Assembly: GCF_030656345.1 (NCBI RefSeq)
Contig: NZ_JAUSNR010000019.1
Coordinates: 372,001 to 436,000, forward strand
Reading direction: 5' to 3'
From: Pseudotabrizicola sp.
GTDB lineage: Bacteria; Pseudomonadota; Alphaproteobacteria; Rhodobacterales; Rhodobacteraceae
DNA: 64,000 bases
The notes below the pieces were generated by a model. The model worked only from the letters and a program-made list of their open reading frames with translations, searched no databases and had not been told where the DNA came from. Below, piece by piece: positions 8,807-17,392 of this stretch. Numbering within the stretch: position 1 is the stretch's first letter; every line of letters begins with the position of its first letter. A program made the translations under genes and the position numbers.

Positions 8807-9628
8807 ATGGAGGCGGATGTGGACTTTGACCATCTGACACAGGTGATGCGGCGGCTGGCGCTGGAGGCGGGCGACCGGATCATGGCGGTTTATGAGGGCC
8901 CGGATTTCGAGGTGAAGTCGAAAAGCGACGCCAGCCCGGTGACGATTGCCGATGAGGCGGCGGATGCGATCATCAGCGCGGGCCTGCGCGCGGCGTTTCC
9001 GGATGTGGTGCTGATCACCGAAGAACAGGCCGACAGCCATGCGCTGACCGCCAGCACCTTTCTGATCGTCGATCCGCTGGACGGCACCAAGGAATTCGTG
9101 CAGCGCCGGGGCGATTTCACGGTCAACATCGCCTATGTCGAGCAGGGCGTGCCGCTGCGGGGCGTGGTCTATGCGCCAGCCAAGGGGCGGCTGTTCTACA
9201 CGCAGGCCGATGGCCGTGCGGTGGAGGAGACCGGCACCTTTGACAAGGACAGCACCGGGCCGGTGACGCCTTTGTCCGTCGCCACGCCTGACAACAATGC
9301 GCTGATGGTGGTGGCGTCGAAATCGCACCGCGATGCGGCGACCGATGCCTATATCGCGGCCTACCATGTGAAAGACATGACCAGCGCCGGCAGCAGCCTG
9401 AAGTTCTGCCTTGTCGCGACCGGCGAGGCGGATCTGTACCCGCGTCTGGGCCGCACGATGGAATGGGACACCGCCGCCGGAGACGCGGTTCTGCGCGGCG
9501 CGGGTGGCCATGTTGTGCGCTTTGACGATCATGCGGTGCTGACCTACGGCAAGCCCGGCTGGGACAACCCGTTTTTCATCGCCCACGCCCCCGGAGTTGT
9601 GCTGCACAAACAAGGGGCATCAAACTGA
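8807..9628 (+). CDS. cysQ: 3'(2'),5'-bisphosphate nucleotidase CysQ
   Basis: 273 residues from the ATG at 8807. It belongs to the inositol monophosphatase-like, lithium-sensitive phosphatases: the metal-binding motif DPLDGTKEF lies near residue 86, ITEEQ before it, and the second motif EWDTAAGD near residue 220. CysQ dephosphorylates PAP (3'-phosphoadenosine 5'-phosphate), the by-product of PAPS-dependent sulfation, to AMP. A sulfotransferase gene lies 5 kb downstream in the same direction, which suits PAP recycling. A TTG seven codons upstream (8786) keeps the frame open but has no better ribosome-binding site. Confidence 0.9.
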   Translation: MEADVDFDHLTQVMRRLALEAGDRIMAVYEGPDFEVKSKSDASPVTIADEAADAIISAGLRAAFPDVVLITEEQADSHALTASTFLIVDPLDGTKEFVQRRGDFTVNIAYVEQGVPLRGVVYAPAKGRLFYTQADGRAVEETGTFDKDSTGPVTPLSVATPDNNALMVVASKSHRDAATDAYIAAYHVKDMTSAGSSLKFCLVATGEADLYPRLGRTMEWDTAAGDAVLRGAGGHVVRFDDHAVLTYGKPGWDNPFFIAHAPGVVLHKQGASN

Positions 9629-9770
9629 TGTTACGATGCAGGCATAGGCGTCCGGTTGCCGGTCGGCCCGGCAGACCATAGTTTTGCCATTCTTTGGCCC
9701 TGTGTTTGATGTATATGGGTAGAAAGTGATCCGCCATGATGTGGTGGGCAATAAACGAAGAGCGAGTGTT

Positions 9771-10664
9771 ATGAAGCATAAAAAGGTTACCAAAGCGGTG
9801 TTTCCGGTCGCCGGCCTTGGAACGCGTTTTCTACCGGCCACCAAATCAATTCCAAAAGAAATCATGACCCTGGTCGATCGCCCCCTGATCCAGTACGCGA
9901 TTGACGAAGCGCGGGCCGCCGGGATCAAGGAATTTATCTTTGTGACCAGCCGCGGCAAGTCGGCGCTGGAAGACTATTTTGACGTCGCGCCAGAGCTGGA
10001 ATCAGCCCTGCGCAAGTCTGGCAAGGACCATTTGCTGGAGATTCTCAAAGACACCAATATGGACAGCGGTGCCATCGCCTATATCCGCCAGAACCGCCCG
10101 CAGGGCTTGGGACATGCGGTGTGGTGCGCGCGGCGGCTGATCGGGGATGAACCCTTTGCGGTGCTGCTGCCCGATGACGTGATCGCGGCGGAAAAATCCT
10201 GCCTGCAGCAGATGATCGAGGCCTATGCCGAAACCGGCGGCAACATGGTTGCCGCGATGGAGGTGGCACCGGAAAAGGCGTCGTCCTACGGCGTGCTGGA
10301 TATCGCCAATGACATGGGGACAATCGTCGAGGCCAAGGGCATGGTTGAAAAGCCACCGCTGGGCACGGCGCCGTCAAACCTTGCAGTGATCGGGCGCTAT
10401 ATCCTGTCGCCGCAGGTGATGATCAACCTGAACAAGATCAAGCAGGGCGTCGGCGGGGAAATCCAGCTGACAGATGCGATTGCCGAAGAGATCGGCAAGG
10501 GCAAGGTCTATGGCTATCGCTTCCGGGGTCAGCGCTATGATTGCGGGTCGAAAGCGGGCTTTTTGCAGGCGACCGTCGCCTTTGGTCTGGCCCGGCCCGA
10601 CCTGCGCGAAGAGTTCGGGGCCTATCTGAACGACATGGTCGCGCTTCAGAAAGCCGCACAATAA
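9771..10664 (+). CDS. galU: UTP-glucose-1-phosphate uridylyltransferase GalU
   Basis: 297 residues, the normal GalU length. It begins MKHKKVTKAVFPVAGLGTRF, containing the nucleotide-binding GxGTRFLPATKSIPKE motif, and has VEKP near residue 203 and the KAGFLQA segment near the C-terminus. It makes UDP-glucose from UTP and glucose-1-phosphate in the cytosol, the precursor for glycans, lipopolysaccharide and exopolysaccharide. It heads a run of plus-strand glycosyltransferase genes with only 10 bases to the next one. An in-frame ATG 15 codons upstream exists, but the start at 9771 matches the family. Confidence 0.97.
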   Translation: MKHKKVTKAVFPVAGLGTRFLPATKSIPKEIMTLVDRPLIQYAIDEARAAGIKEFIFVTSRGKSALEDYFDVAPELESALRKSGKDHLLEILKDTNMDSGAIAYIRQNRPQGLGHAVWCARRLIGDEPFAVLLPDDVIAAEKSCLQQMIEAYAETGGNMVAAMEVAPEKASSYGVLDIANDMGTIVEAKGMVEKPPLGTAPSNLAVIGRYILSPQVMINLNKIKQGVGGEIQLTDAIAEEIGKGKVYGYRFRGQRYDCGSKAGFLQATVAFGLARPDLREEFGAYLNDMVALQKAAQ

Positions 10665-10674
10665 GGCACGCTGT

Positions 10675-11721
10675 ATGGCCGGGCCTGTCCAGTCCCTGTT
10701 GGCTTTGATGTCATCAGCTGGGCGGGCCTATGGTCTGCGGATGCGGCGGCGGCGCAACCTGTGGCGCGCCTTTCGTAGCCGCCATGCGTTGCGCGCGGTC
10801 AGGGACCGCAGCGGCGCGATCAGGGCCGGTGATATTCTGTGCTTCATGACGGTGCGGAATGAAACGCTGCGCCTGCCGCATTTTCTGGACCATCACCGCA
10901 GGCTGGGGGTCAGTCATTTTCTGATCGTGGACAATGACAGCACCGATGGCACCCGCGACTATCTGGCGGCGCAGGCGGATGTATCGCTGTGGACCACCAC
11001 GGCCAGCTACCGCCAGTCGCGGTTCGGGCTGGATTGGGTGACGTGGTTGCAGATGCGCCATGGTCATGGCCGTTGGTGCCTGACGCTGGATGCGGATGAA
11101 CTGCTGATCTATCCCTATTGGCAGACGCGCACCCTGCCCGCGCTGACCGGATGGCTGGCCGATCAGGGGTTGACGGCGATGGCGGCGATGATGCTGGACC
11201 TGTATCCCAAGGGCCCGCTGTCGCAGGCGCAGGTGGCCGCCGGGCAAGATCCGCTGACCGTGCTGCGCTGGTTCGATGCGGGCAATTACGGGTTGCGGGT
11301 GCAAGAGAACACGGGAAACCTGACCATCAAGGGTGGCCCGCGGGCGCGGATGTTCTTTGCAGATGACCCGCGCCGCGCGCCGACGATGAACAAGATCCCG
11401 CTGGTGTTCTGGAACCGGCGCTATACTTACGTGAACTCCACCCATGACATGCTGCCGCCCCGGATGAACGCGGTGTTTGAGCAGGAGGGGGGGGAGCGGA
11501 TATCGGGCCTGTTGTTGCACACAAAATTCCTGTCCGAGATCATTCCCAAATCGGCCGAGGAAAAGGACCGGCAGCAGCACTTTTCCAACTCTGCGCTGTA
11601 TGATCGCTATTATGAGGCGGTGATCGACGATCCGGTCCTGTATTCGCCGGGGTCAGAGCAGCTGACCAGCTGGCGGCGGCTGGAGGCATTGGGCCTGATG
11701 TCGCGCGGGGGGTGGGTGTGA
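10675..11721 (+). CDS. Family 2-type glycosyltransferase (paralogue 1)
   Basis: 348 residues. After a basic N-terminal stretch (about 1-55) a GT-A nucleotide-sugar fold begins at ILCFMTVRNETLRL. It continues through the conserved VDNDSTDGT loop near residue 90 and the LDADELL motif (DxD-like metal site) near residue 140. The C-terminal half carries KGGPRARMFF and NKIPLVFW, typical of the group once called Glyco_tranf_2_4. The donor and acceptor cannot be read from sequence. It starts 10 bases after galU and ends 92 bases before a paralogue of exactly the same length, so the pair arose by tandem duplication. Confidence 0.85.
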   Translation: MAGPVQSLLALMSSAGRAYGLRMRRRRNLWRAFRSRHALRAVRDRSGAIRAGDILCFMTVRNETLRLPHFLDHHRRLGVSHFLIVDNDSTDGTRDYLAAQADVSLWTTTASYRQSRFGLDWVTWLQMRHGHGRWCLTLDADELLIYPYWQTRTLPALTGWLADQGLTAMAAMMLDLYPKGPLSQAQVAAGQDPLTVLRWFDAGNYGLRVQENTGNLTIKGGPRARMFFADDPRRAPTMNKIPLVFWNRRYTYVNSTHDMLPPRMNAVFEQEGGERISGLLLHTKFLSEIIPKSAEEKDRQQHFSNSALYDRYYEAVIDDPVLYSPGSEQLTSWRRLEALGLMSRGGWV

Positions 11722-11775
11722 GGGACTTGTTGCTGCGGTAATCCGGTCAACCGGGCGAAATTGTTAACCGTTTGG

Positions 11776-11814
11776 CATCAATTTAACTGGCGTGACGCAT
11801 ATAATCGCGCCAAA
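11776..11814 (+). promoter_or_regulatory. Perfect TATAAT -10 box just before the second glycosyltransferase gene
   Basis: TATAAT lies at 11800-11805, only 8 bases before the ATG at 11814, in an AT-rich stretch unusual for this GC-rich window. The -35 region is weak (about 11776-11782). If used, transcription would start at or next to the ATG, giving a leaderless message. An alternative TTG start at 11850 with AGGGGAG upstream would leave a short leader. Confidence 0.4.
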
Positions 11815-12860
11815 TGAGGGGCGAGGGTTCAGGGGAGCGGGTTTCAGTCTTGGGTTTGCTGTCTTCCTACCGGCTACGTTGGCATCGCAGGCGCCTGCTT
11901 TTCCGGGCATGGGCAAGCCGGCGTGATCTGACGCTGGTGGCCGACCGCTCTGCCGGGCAGGCCGACAATGCGATTTTTGCTTTCACAACGCTGCGCAACG
12001 AAAAGGTGCGGCTGCCGTTTTTCCTGCGCTATTACCGTGATCTGGGGGTCAGCCATTTCTTTGTGGTCGACAACGGATCGACCGACGGGTCGCTGGAGTA
12101 TCTGCGCGACCAGCCGGATGTGTCGCTGTGGCGCACGGATGCCGGGTACAAAAAAAGCCGGTTCGGGATGGACTGGATCAGCCATCTGCTGCGCCGCTAT
12201 GGCCATGGCCATTGGTGCCTGACCGTTGATCCGGATGAGTTCTTTGTCTATCCGTTCTGCGAAACCAGACCCATCCGCGCGCTGACCGACTGGCTGGACA
12301 CCACGCAGATCCGCACCTTTTCGGCGCTGCTGCTGGACATGTATCCCAAAGGGCCGATCACCGAGCAAGCCTACCGCGAAGGGCAGGACCCGTTTGAGAT
12401 TGCGCAATGGTTTGATAGCGGCAATTACCAGATCAGCCGCAACCCGGCCTATGGCAACCTGTGGATTCAGGGCGGGCCGCGCAGCCGGATTTTCTTTGAC
12501 GACGCCCCGAAGAAGGCCCCGGCGCTGAACAAGATACCGCTGGTGAAGTGGCACAGGTCTTATGCCTATATCAGTTCGACCCATATGATGCTACCGCGCG
12601 GGCTGAACCTTGCCTTTGATGAATGGGGCGGCGAAAAAGCCTCAGGCGTGTTGCTGCACGCCAAGTTTCTGGACACATTCGCCGCCAAAGCCGAGGAAGA
12701 GCTGGTGCGGGGCCAGCATTACGCCGCCAGTGCGGAATACAAGGCGTATCAGCAGGGCCTGTCCAACCACCCCGAGATGTGGTGCAAGTGGAGTGAGAAA
12801 TACATCAACTGGCGTCAGCTGGAGATTCTGGGTCTGATGTCCAAGGGGAACTGGGCATGA
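11814..12860 (+). CDS. Family 2-type glycosyltransferase (paralogue 2)
   Basis: 348 residues, colinear over its whole length with the preceding gene. They share TLRNEKVRLPFF against TVRNETLRLPHF, VDNGSTDGS against VDNDSTDGT, the metal site VDPDEFF against LDADELL, then GGPRSRIFF, NKIPLVKW and the end LEILGLMSKGNW against LEALGLMSRGGW. The two probably add similar sugars, or alternate in one polymer. Its stop overlaps the ATG of the next gene (ATGA), so they are coupled. The start may be 11814 (possibly leaderless) or the TTG at 11850; I keep the ATG. Confidence 0.83.
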   Translation: MRGEGSGERVSVLGLLSSYRLRWHRRRLLFRAWASRRDLTLVADRSAGQADNAIFAFTTLRNEKVRLPFFLRYYRDLGVSHFFVVDNGSTDGSLEYLRDQPDVSLWRTDAGYKKSRFGMDWISHLLRRYGHGHWCLTVDPDEFFVYPFCETRPIRALTDWLDTTQIRTFSALLLDMYPKGPITEQAYREGQDPFEIAQWFDSGNYQISRNPAYGNLWIQGGPRSRIFFDDAPKKAPALNKIPLVKWHRSYAYISSTHMMLPRGLNLAFDEWGGEKASGVLLHAKFLDTFAAKAEEELVRGQHYAASAEYKAYQQGLSNHPEMWCKWSEKYINWRQLEILGLMSKGNWA

Positions 12861-14554
12861 CGGTCGGCTTTGTGATGCTGTGCCATACGGCGCTGGACCG
12901 TGCCGCGCAGGTTGCGCGGCATTGGGCCGAACGCGATTGCCCGGTTGTCATCCATGTCGACCGGCGGGTGGCGGCCAAACCTTATGGCCAGCTGGTCGCC
13001 GATCTGGCCGATCTGCCCAATGTGCGGTTTTCCGGACGCCATGCCTGCGAATGGGGCACATGGGGCATCGTGGCGGCCAGCCAGGAAGCGGCCACGGTGA
13101 TGCTGCGCGAGTTTGCGCAGGTGCGCCATGTCTACCTTGCCTCCGGTTCCTGCCTGCCGTTGCGCCCGGTGGAAGAGCTGCGCGCCTATCTGGCGGAGCG
13201 GCCCAAGACCGATTTCATCGAAAGCGTCACCACCGAAGATGTGGGCTGGACCATCGGGGGGCTTGATTTCGAACGCTTTACCCTGCGGTTTCCGTTCAGC
13301 TGGCGCAAACAGAAGTGGTGGTTTGACACTTACGTCAAACTGCAGCGCAAGGTGGGTTTTCGCCGCAAGATACCGGCGGAACTGGTGCCGCATCTGGGCA
13401 GCCAGTGGTGGTGCCTTACCCGGCAGACCCTGTCGGCCATTCTGGAACACCCCGAGCGGGCGGCGATTGACCGCTATTTCCAAAAGGTCTGGATTCCCGA
13501 TGAAAGCTATTTCCAGACGCTGGTGCGGCAGGTTTCCAGCACGGTGGAAAGCCGGTCGCTGACCCTGTCGAAGTTCGATTTTCAGGGCAAGCCGCATATC
13601 TTTTACGACGATCATCTGCAGCTTCTGCGCCGGTCAGATTGCTTTGTCGCCCGCAAGATCTGGCCGGATGCGGTGAAGCTGTACGGCACCTTTCTGTCGG
13701 ATGACCGCTCTGGTCAGGCGGCCGCCGAACCCAACCCCGGCAAGATTGACCGGCTGTTCGCGAAAGCGGTGGAGCGGCGGGTGAAGGGGCGACCCGGCCT
13801 GTATATGCAAAGCCGGTTTCCGAATGAGAATTATGAAAACGGCCGCACGGCGGGGCCGTATTCGGTGTTTTGCGGTTTTGCCGAGGTGTTTGAAAACTTC
13901 GAAATATGGTTGTCAAAGGCGAGCGGCACCCGGGTTCACGGCCACCTGTTCGCGCCCGACCGTGTGCATTTCGCCGGGGGCGAGACGGTTTATAACGGGG
14001 CCCTGTGTGACAGCGCCAAGGTGCGCGACTACAACCCCAAAAGCTTTCTGACCAGCCTGATCTGGAACACGCGCGGCGAACGGCAGTGCTTTCAGTTCGG
14101 GCCTGCCGACACGCAGGATCTGAACTGGTTCGTGGCGCTGGATGGCAATGCGCAGATCTCGGTCATCTCGGGCGCGTGGGCGGTGCCGCTGTTCCATTCC
14201 AACCAGAATTTCGGCGATATCAGGCGCGAGGCGGCGCGGCTGCAGAAGGTGGAGCAGGAGTTTCTGAACATCCTGCGCGGACCCTATACCAAGGCGCGGG
14301 TGCGGGTGTGGTCGCTGGCCGATTTCGTTGAGAACCCGATGGAGCCGTTGCAGACCATCATTGACGAGATTGGCCCAAGGCAGGGGCGGCGGCTGACCGA
14401 GGCCCCGCGCATGGCCGATCTGACCGGCTTTGGCCAGTTCCTGCAAAACCTGCGCAATCAGGGGATGCAGCCGGTGCTGATGGGCGATTTTCCAGTGGGC
14501 GATGACCCTGCAAGCAAATCCACGCGCCGCGGGCGCCCCTATCTGGTGAAGTGA
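12857..14554 (+). CDS. GT14-like (core-2/I-branching type) glycosyltransferase with a long C-terminal domain
   Basis: 565 residues. The first 260 or so resemble beta-1,6-N-acetylglucosaminyltransferases of the core-2/I-branching family: VGFVMLCHTALDRA, then VVIHVDRR, YLASGSCLPLRP, and GSQWWCLTRQTL followed by WIPDESYFQT. The remaining 300 residues form an extra domain with conserved aromatic segments (RFPNENYENGRTAGPYSVF, then WNTRGERQCFQFGP). I know this as an uncharacterised companion domain in Rhodobacteraceae homologues. It is cytosolic with no membrane helix. It is ATGA-coupled to the glycosyltransferase before it and abuts the sulfotransferase gene after it, which points to one biosynthetic pathway. 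Confidence 0.75.
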   Translation: MTVGFVMLCHTALDRAAQVARHWAERDCPVVIHVDRRVAAKPYGQLVADLADLPNVRFSGRHACEWGTWGIVAASQEAATVMLREFAQVRHVYLASGSCLPLRPVEELRAYLAERPKTDFIESVTTEDVGWTIGGLDFERFTLRFPFSWRKQKWWFDTYVKLQRKVGFRRKIPAELVPHLGSQWWCLTRQTLSAILEHPERAAIDRYFQKVWIPDESYFQTLVRQVSSTVESRSLTLSKFDFQGKPHIFYDDHLQLLRRSDCFVARKIWPDAVKLYGTFLSDDRSGQAAAEPNPGKIDRLFAKAVERRVKGRPGLYMQSRFPNENYENGRTAGPYSVFCGFAEVFENFEIWLSKASGTRVHGHLFAPDRVHFAGGETVYNGALCDSAKVRDYNPKSFLTSLIWNTRGERQCFQFGPADTQDLNWFVALDGNAQISVISGAWAVPLFHSNQNFGDIRREAARLQKVEQEFLNILRGPYTKARVRVWSLADFVENPMEPLQTIIDEIGPRQGRRLTEAPRMADLTGFGQFLQNLRNQGMQPVLMGDFPVGDDPASKSTRRGRPYLVK

Positions 14555-15961
14555 ATGGGCAGGCGGTTTGACAGCTTTGTCATGTTCGCGGAAATGCGGA
14601 CCGGGTCGAATTTCCTTGAGGCCAATCTGAACGCGATGCCCGGCGTTGCCTGCCATGGCGAGGTGTTCAACCCGTCTTTCATCGGCAAGCTCAATCAGAC
14701 CAGCCTGTTCGGAGTCTCCATCGCTGACCGTGAGGCCGACCCGATGGCGCTGATCCGCACCCTGCGGGCGCAGACCGACGGGCTGGCCGGGTTCCGGTAC
14801 TTTCACGACCATGACCCGCGCGTGTTGCAGCCGGTGCTGGACGATCCGCTGTGCGCCAAGATCATCCTGACCCGCAACCCGGTTGAAAGCTATGTCAGCT
14901 GGAAGATCGCGCAGGCGACCGGGCAGTGGAAGCTGACCGGCGCGCGCCCGCCGAAAACCGCGCAAGTGCGGTTTGATGCGGCGGAGTTTGAGGCGCATGT
15001 GAGCGCCTTGCAGGCGTTTCAGGTGCAGCTGATGCACGCGTTGCAGATCAGCGGGCAAACGGCATTCTACATTGATTACGACGACATCAATGATCTGGAT
15101 GTGCTGAACGGGCTGGCCAGCTTTCTGGGGGTGGCGGGGCTGGAAAGCCTTGATGCCAGCCTGAAAAAGCAGAACCCCGAGGAGATTGCGCAGAAGGTTG
15201 TGAACCCGGAGGAGATGGAGCGGGCCCTGGCGCGGATGGACAGGTTCAATCTGTCGCGGACGCCCAATTTTGAACCCCGTCGCGCGCCGATGGTGCCGCA
15301 GTTCATCGCGGCCCGCCGTGCCGGGCTGCTGTTCATGCCGGTGCCGGGCGGGCCGGTGGCGCAGGTCAGCGCGTGGATGCAGGGTTTTGGCGGGGTTGAG
15401 GGCGGGTTCACGCAAAAGACCCTGCGACAGTGGAAACGGTCCCGTGCCGGGCATCGGTCCTTCACCGTGCTGCGCCATCCGGTCGCGCGCGCGCATGAGG
15501 CGTTTTGCGCGCAGATCCTGTCGGGCAGTTTTGCCCAGATCCGCGAGCAGATGGCCAAGATCCACAAACTGGACCTGCCCGCGCCGGGGCAGGATTATGC
15601 AGCTGCGGCGGCGCATCGGGCCGGGTTCATCGGATTTCTGCACTGGCTGCGGCTGAACCTGTCCGGCCAGACCTCTGCCCGGGTGGATGTGCATTGGGCC
15701 AGTCAGTCGGCGATATTGCAGGGCTTTGCGGGGTTTCAGGGGCCTGATCTTGTGCTTCGTGAAGACGGGCTGGATGCGGGACTGGCGTTTCTGGCTGCAC
15801 AGATGGGGCAGGCGGCACCGGCATTGCCGCCCGCGCCCGCGCATGGCTTCATGCCGTTGCGCGACATCTACAGCGCCGAAGTAGAGGCCGCCACGCGCGA
15901 GGCTTACGCGCGTGACTATCTGGCGTTTGGCTTTGCCGATTGGGATCAGCCGCCCAGATAG
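14555..15961 (+). CDS. Double-domain sulfotransferase-like protein (NodH-related)
   Basis: 468 residues. The N-terminal half (about 1-260) is a PAPS-dependent sulfotransferase domain: a 5'-phosphosulfate loop MRTGSNFLE near residue 14 and the 3'-phosphate motif ILTRNPVESYVSW near residue 107, as in NodH/Stf0-like enzymes. The C-terminal half (about 275-468) resembles a second sulfotransferase fold. It has FTVLRHPVARAHEAF near residue 305, like the R-x-P-x-x-R motif, but its expected N-terminal PAPS loop reads FMPVPGGPVAQ and lacks the Lys/Thr/Ser set. Thus one domain looks active and one degenerate. It starts immediately after the previous stop. The substrate is probably the glycan made by this cluster. 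Confidence 0.75.
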   Translation: MGRRFDSFVMFAEMRTGSNFLEANLNAMPGVACHGEVFNPSFIGKLNQTSLFGVSIADREADPMALIRTLRAQTDGLAGFRYFHDHDPRVLQPVLDDPLCAKIILTRNPVESYVSWKIAQATGQWKLTGARPPKTAQVRFDAAEFEAHVSALQAFQVQLMHALQISGQTAFYIDYDDINDLDVLNGLASFLGVAGLESLDASLKKQNPEEIAQKVVNPEEMERALARMDRFNLSRTPNFEPRRAPMVPQFIAARRAGLLFMPVPGGPVAQVSAWMQGFGGVEGGFTQKTLRQWKRSRAGHRSFTVLRHPVARAHEAFCAQILSGSFAQIREQMAKIHKLDLPAPGQDYAAAAAHRAGFIGFLHWLRLNLSGQTSARVDVHWASQSAILQGFAGFQGPDLVLREDGLDAGLAFLAAQMGQAAPALPPAPAHGFMPLRDIYSAEVEAATREAYARDYLAFGFADWDQPPR

Positions 15962-17391
15962 CGCTGCAGGGTTTTTGCGGTGCCATCCGCCCAAAGCGCA
16001 TTCAGCGCCGCCGCAAAGGCGGCGGCAAAGCGCGGGTTTTGCCCGGTTTCGCCATAGATCGCCTTTTGCGAGATCCAGACCGAAGGGTCTGATTTGGCGG
16101 CCAGCGACAGCGGCTGCAAACTGGCCCAGTCCGGGTCATTCGGCGCAATGACCGCGCCGCTGTCGGTGACCCCGGCGCAGTAGCGGCACCACAGCGCCGA
16201 CACCAGCGCCAGACCGTGGATCTTGCCGCCAGCCTCCAGCGCGTCGCGCAGCGAGGGGATGATGAACTTCGGCTGCCGGTTCGACCCGTCAAAGCACAGG
16301 CGGCGTTCGGTATCGGCAATCTGAGGGTTGCTGAAGCGGTCGCGGATCAGATCGTAATAGGCGTTCAGATCGGTATCGGGCACGGGGGCGACGTATGGAA
16401 TGATCTCCTCACGTTCCACCTTGTCGAGCAGGCCGCTGATCAGCGGGTTGGCCATGGCTTCGTGCACATAGTCCACATCCAGCAGCCCGCCGGGATAGGC
16501 GATGGTGGCGTGGCCGCCGTTCAGGATGCGGATTTTCATCGCCTCATAGGCGTGCACATCAGCGGTGAAGGTCACGCCGACCTTTTCCAGCGGCGGGCGG
16601 CCCAACGGGAAGTGGTCTTCAAGCACCCATTGGCGAAAGGGCTCGCAGGTGACCGGGACTGGATCATCCGCCAGACCGAATTCGGCCGCCATCGCCCGTT
16701 CGCGCGGGCCGGTGGCAGGGGTGATGCGGTCGACCATGCCATTTGGGAAGGCGACATTGGCCTGTACCCAGTCGGCAAAGCCTGCGTCTGACAGGCGGGC
16801 GAGTCCCACAATGGCCGATTGCGTGACATGGCCGTTGCCGGGCAGGTTGTCGCAACTGAGTACTGTGAAGGGCGGGGTGCCTGAGGATTTGCGGGCGCGG
16901 AGCGCGGCGAGGATGGCGCCGAAGGCGGTTTTCGGGGCGGAGGGATGGGTGGCATCATGCCGGATATCCGCCGCTTCGGGGTCGAATTGCCCGGTGGCGG
17001 CATTGATGAAATAGCCGCCTTCGGTCACCGTCAGGCTGACGATGCGGATGGCGGGGTCGGCCATGGCTTTGATCAGCGCTGCATTGTCAGGCTGTACCTC
17101 GATGAATCCTGTCATCGCGCCCACGCGGCGGGCGGTGCGGCCTTTGGGGTCCAGCTCGATGATGGTGGACAGGCAGTCCTGTGCGATCAGGGCATCGCGC
17201 ATCTGCGCGTCGGGGGCACGCACACCGGCGCCCAGAATGGCCCAATCCTGCGCCAGACCCATGGACATCAAATCATCAAGGTAGACCGCCATATGCGCGC
17301 GATGAAAATTGCCCAGACCAATGTGGACGATGCCGGGGGTGAGGCTGGCGCGGTCATAGCCGGGCAAAGTGACGGGGAGTGCAGATTTCAT
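15946..17391 (-). CDS. mtlK: Mannitol 2-dehydrogenase
   Basis: 481 residues, typical for the long-chain polyol dehydrogenase family. The N-terminal Rossmann part has GIVHIGLGNFHRAH (about 18-31). The catalytic part has the family signature around KIRILNGGHATIAYPG (about 290-305). It oxidises D-mannitol to D-fructose with NAD. It is the last gene of the polyol operon: the SDR stop and this ATG are one base apart. The ATG at 17391 is chosen; the open frame runs 24 codons further but without homology. Its 3' end overlaps the convergent sulfotransferase gene end by 16 bases. Confidence 0.92.
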   Translation of the reverse strand: MKSALPVTLPGYDRASLTPGIVHIGLGNFHRAHMAVYLDDLMSMGLAQDWAILGAGVRAPDAQMRDALIAQDCLSTIIELDPKGRTARRVGAMTGFIEVQPDNAALIKAMADPAIRIVSLTVTEGGYFINAATGQFDPEAADIRHDATHPSAPKTAFGAILAALRARKSSGTPPFTVLSCDNLPGNGHVTQSAIVGLARLSDAGFADWVQANVAFPNGMVDRITPATGPRERAMAAEFGLADDPVPVTCEPFRQWVLEDHFPLGRPPLEKVGVTFTADVHAYEAMKIRILNGGHATIAYPGGLLDVDYVHEAMANPLISGLLDKVEREEIIPYVAPVPDTDLNAYYDLIRDRFSNPQIADTERRLCFDGSNRQPKFIIPSLRDALEAGGKIHGLALVSALWCRYCAGVTDSGAVIAPNDPDWASLQPLSLAAKSDPSVWISQKAIYGETGQNPRFAAAFAAALNALWADGTAKTLQRYLGG

Positions 17392-17392
17392 G

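Noticed and set aside
13913..15994. A 693-codon frame opposite the GT14-like and sulfotransferase genes
   Set aside because: Shadow frame across two real genes, rich in Arg, His and Gln.
16390..16412. GTATGGAATGATC inside mtlK
   Set aside because: Resembles units of the 11-bp arrays, but it is a single occurrence in coding sequence and has no 11-base periodicity.
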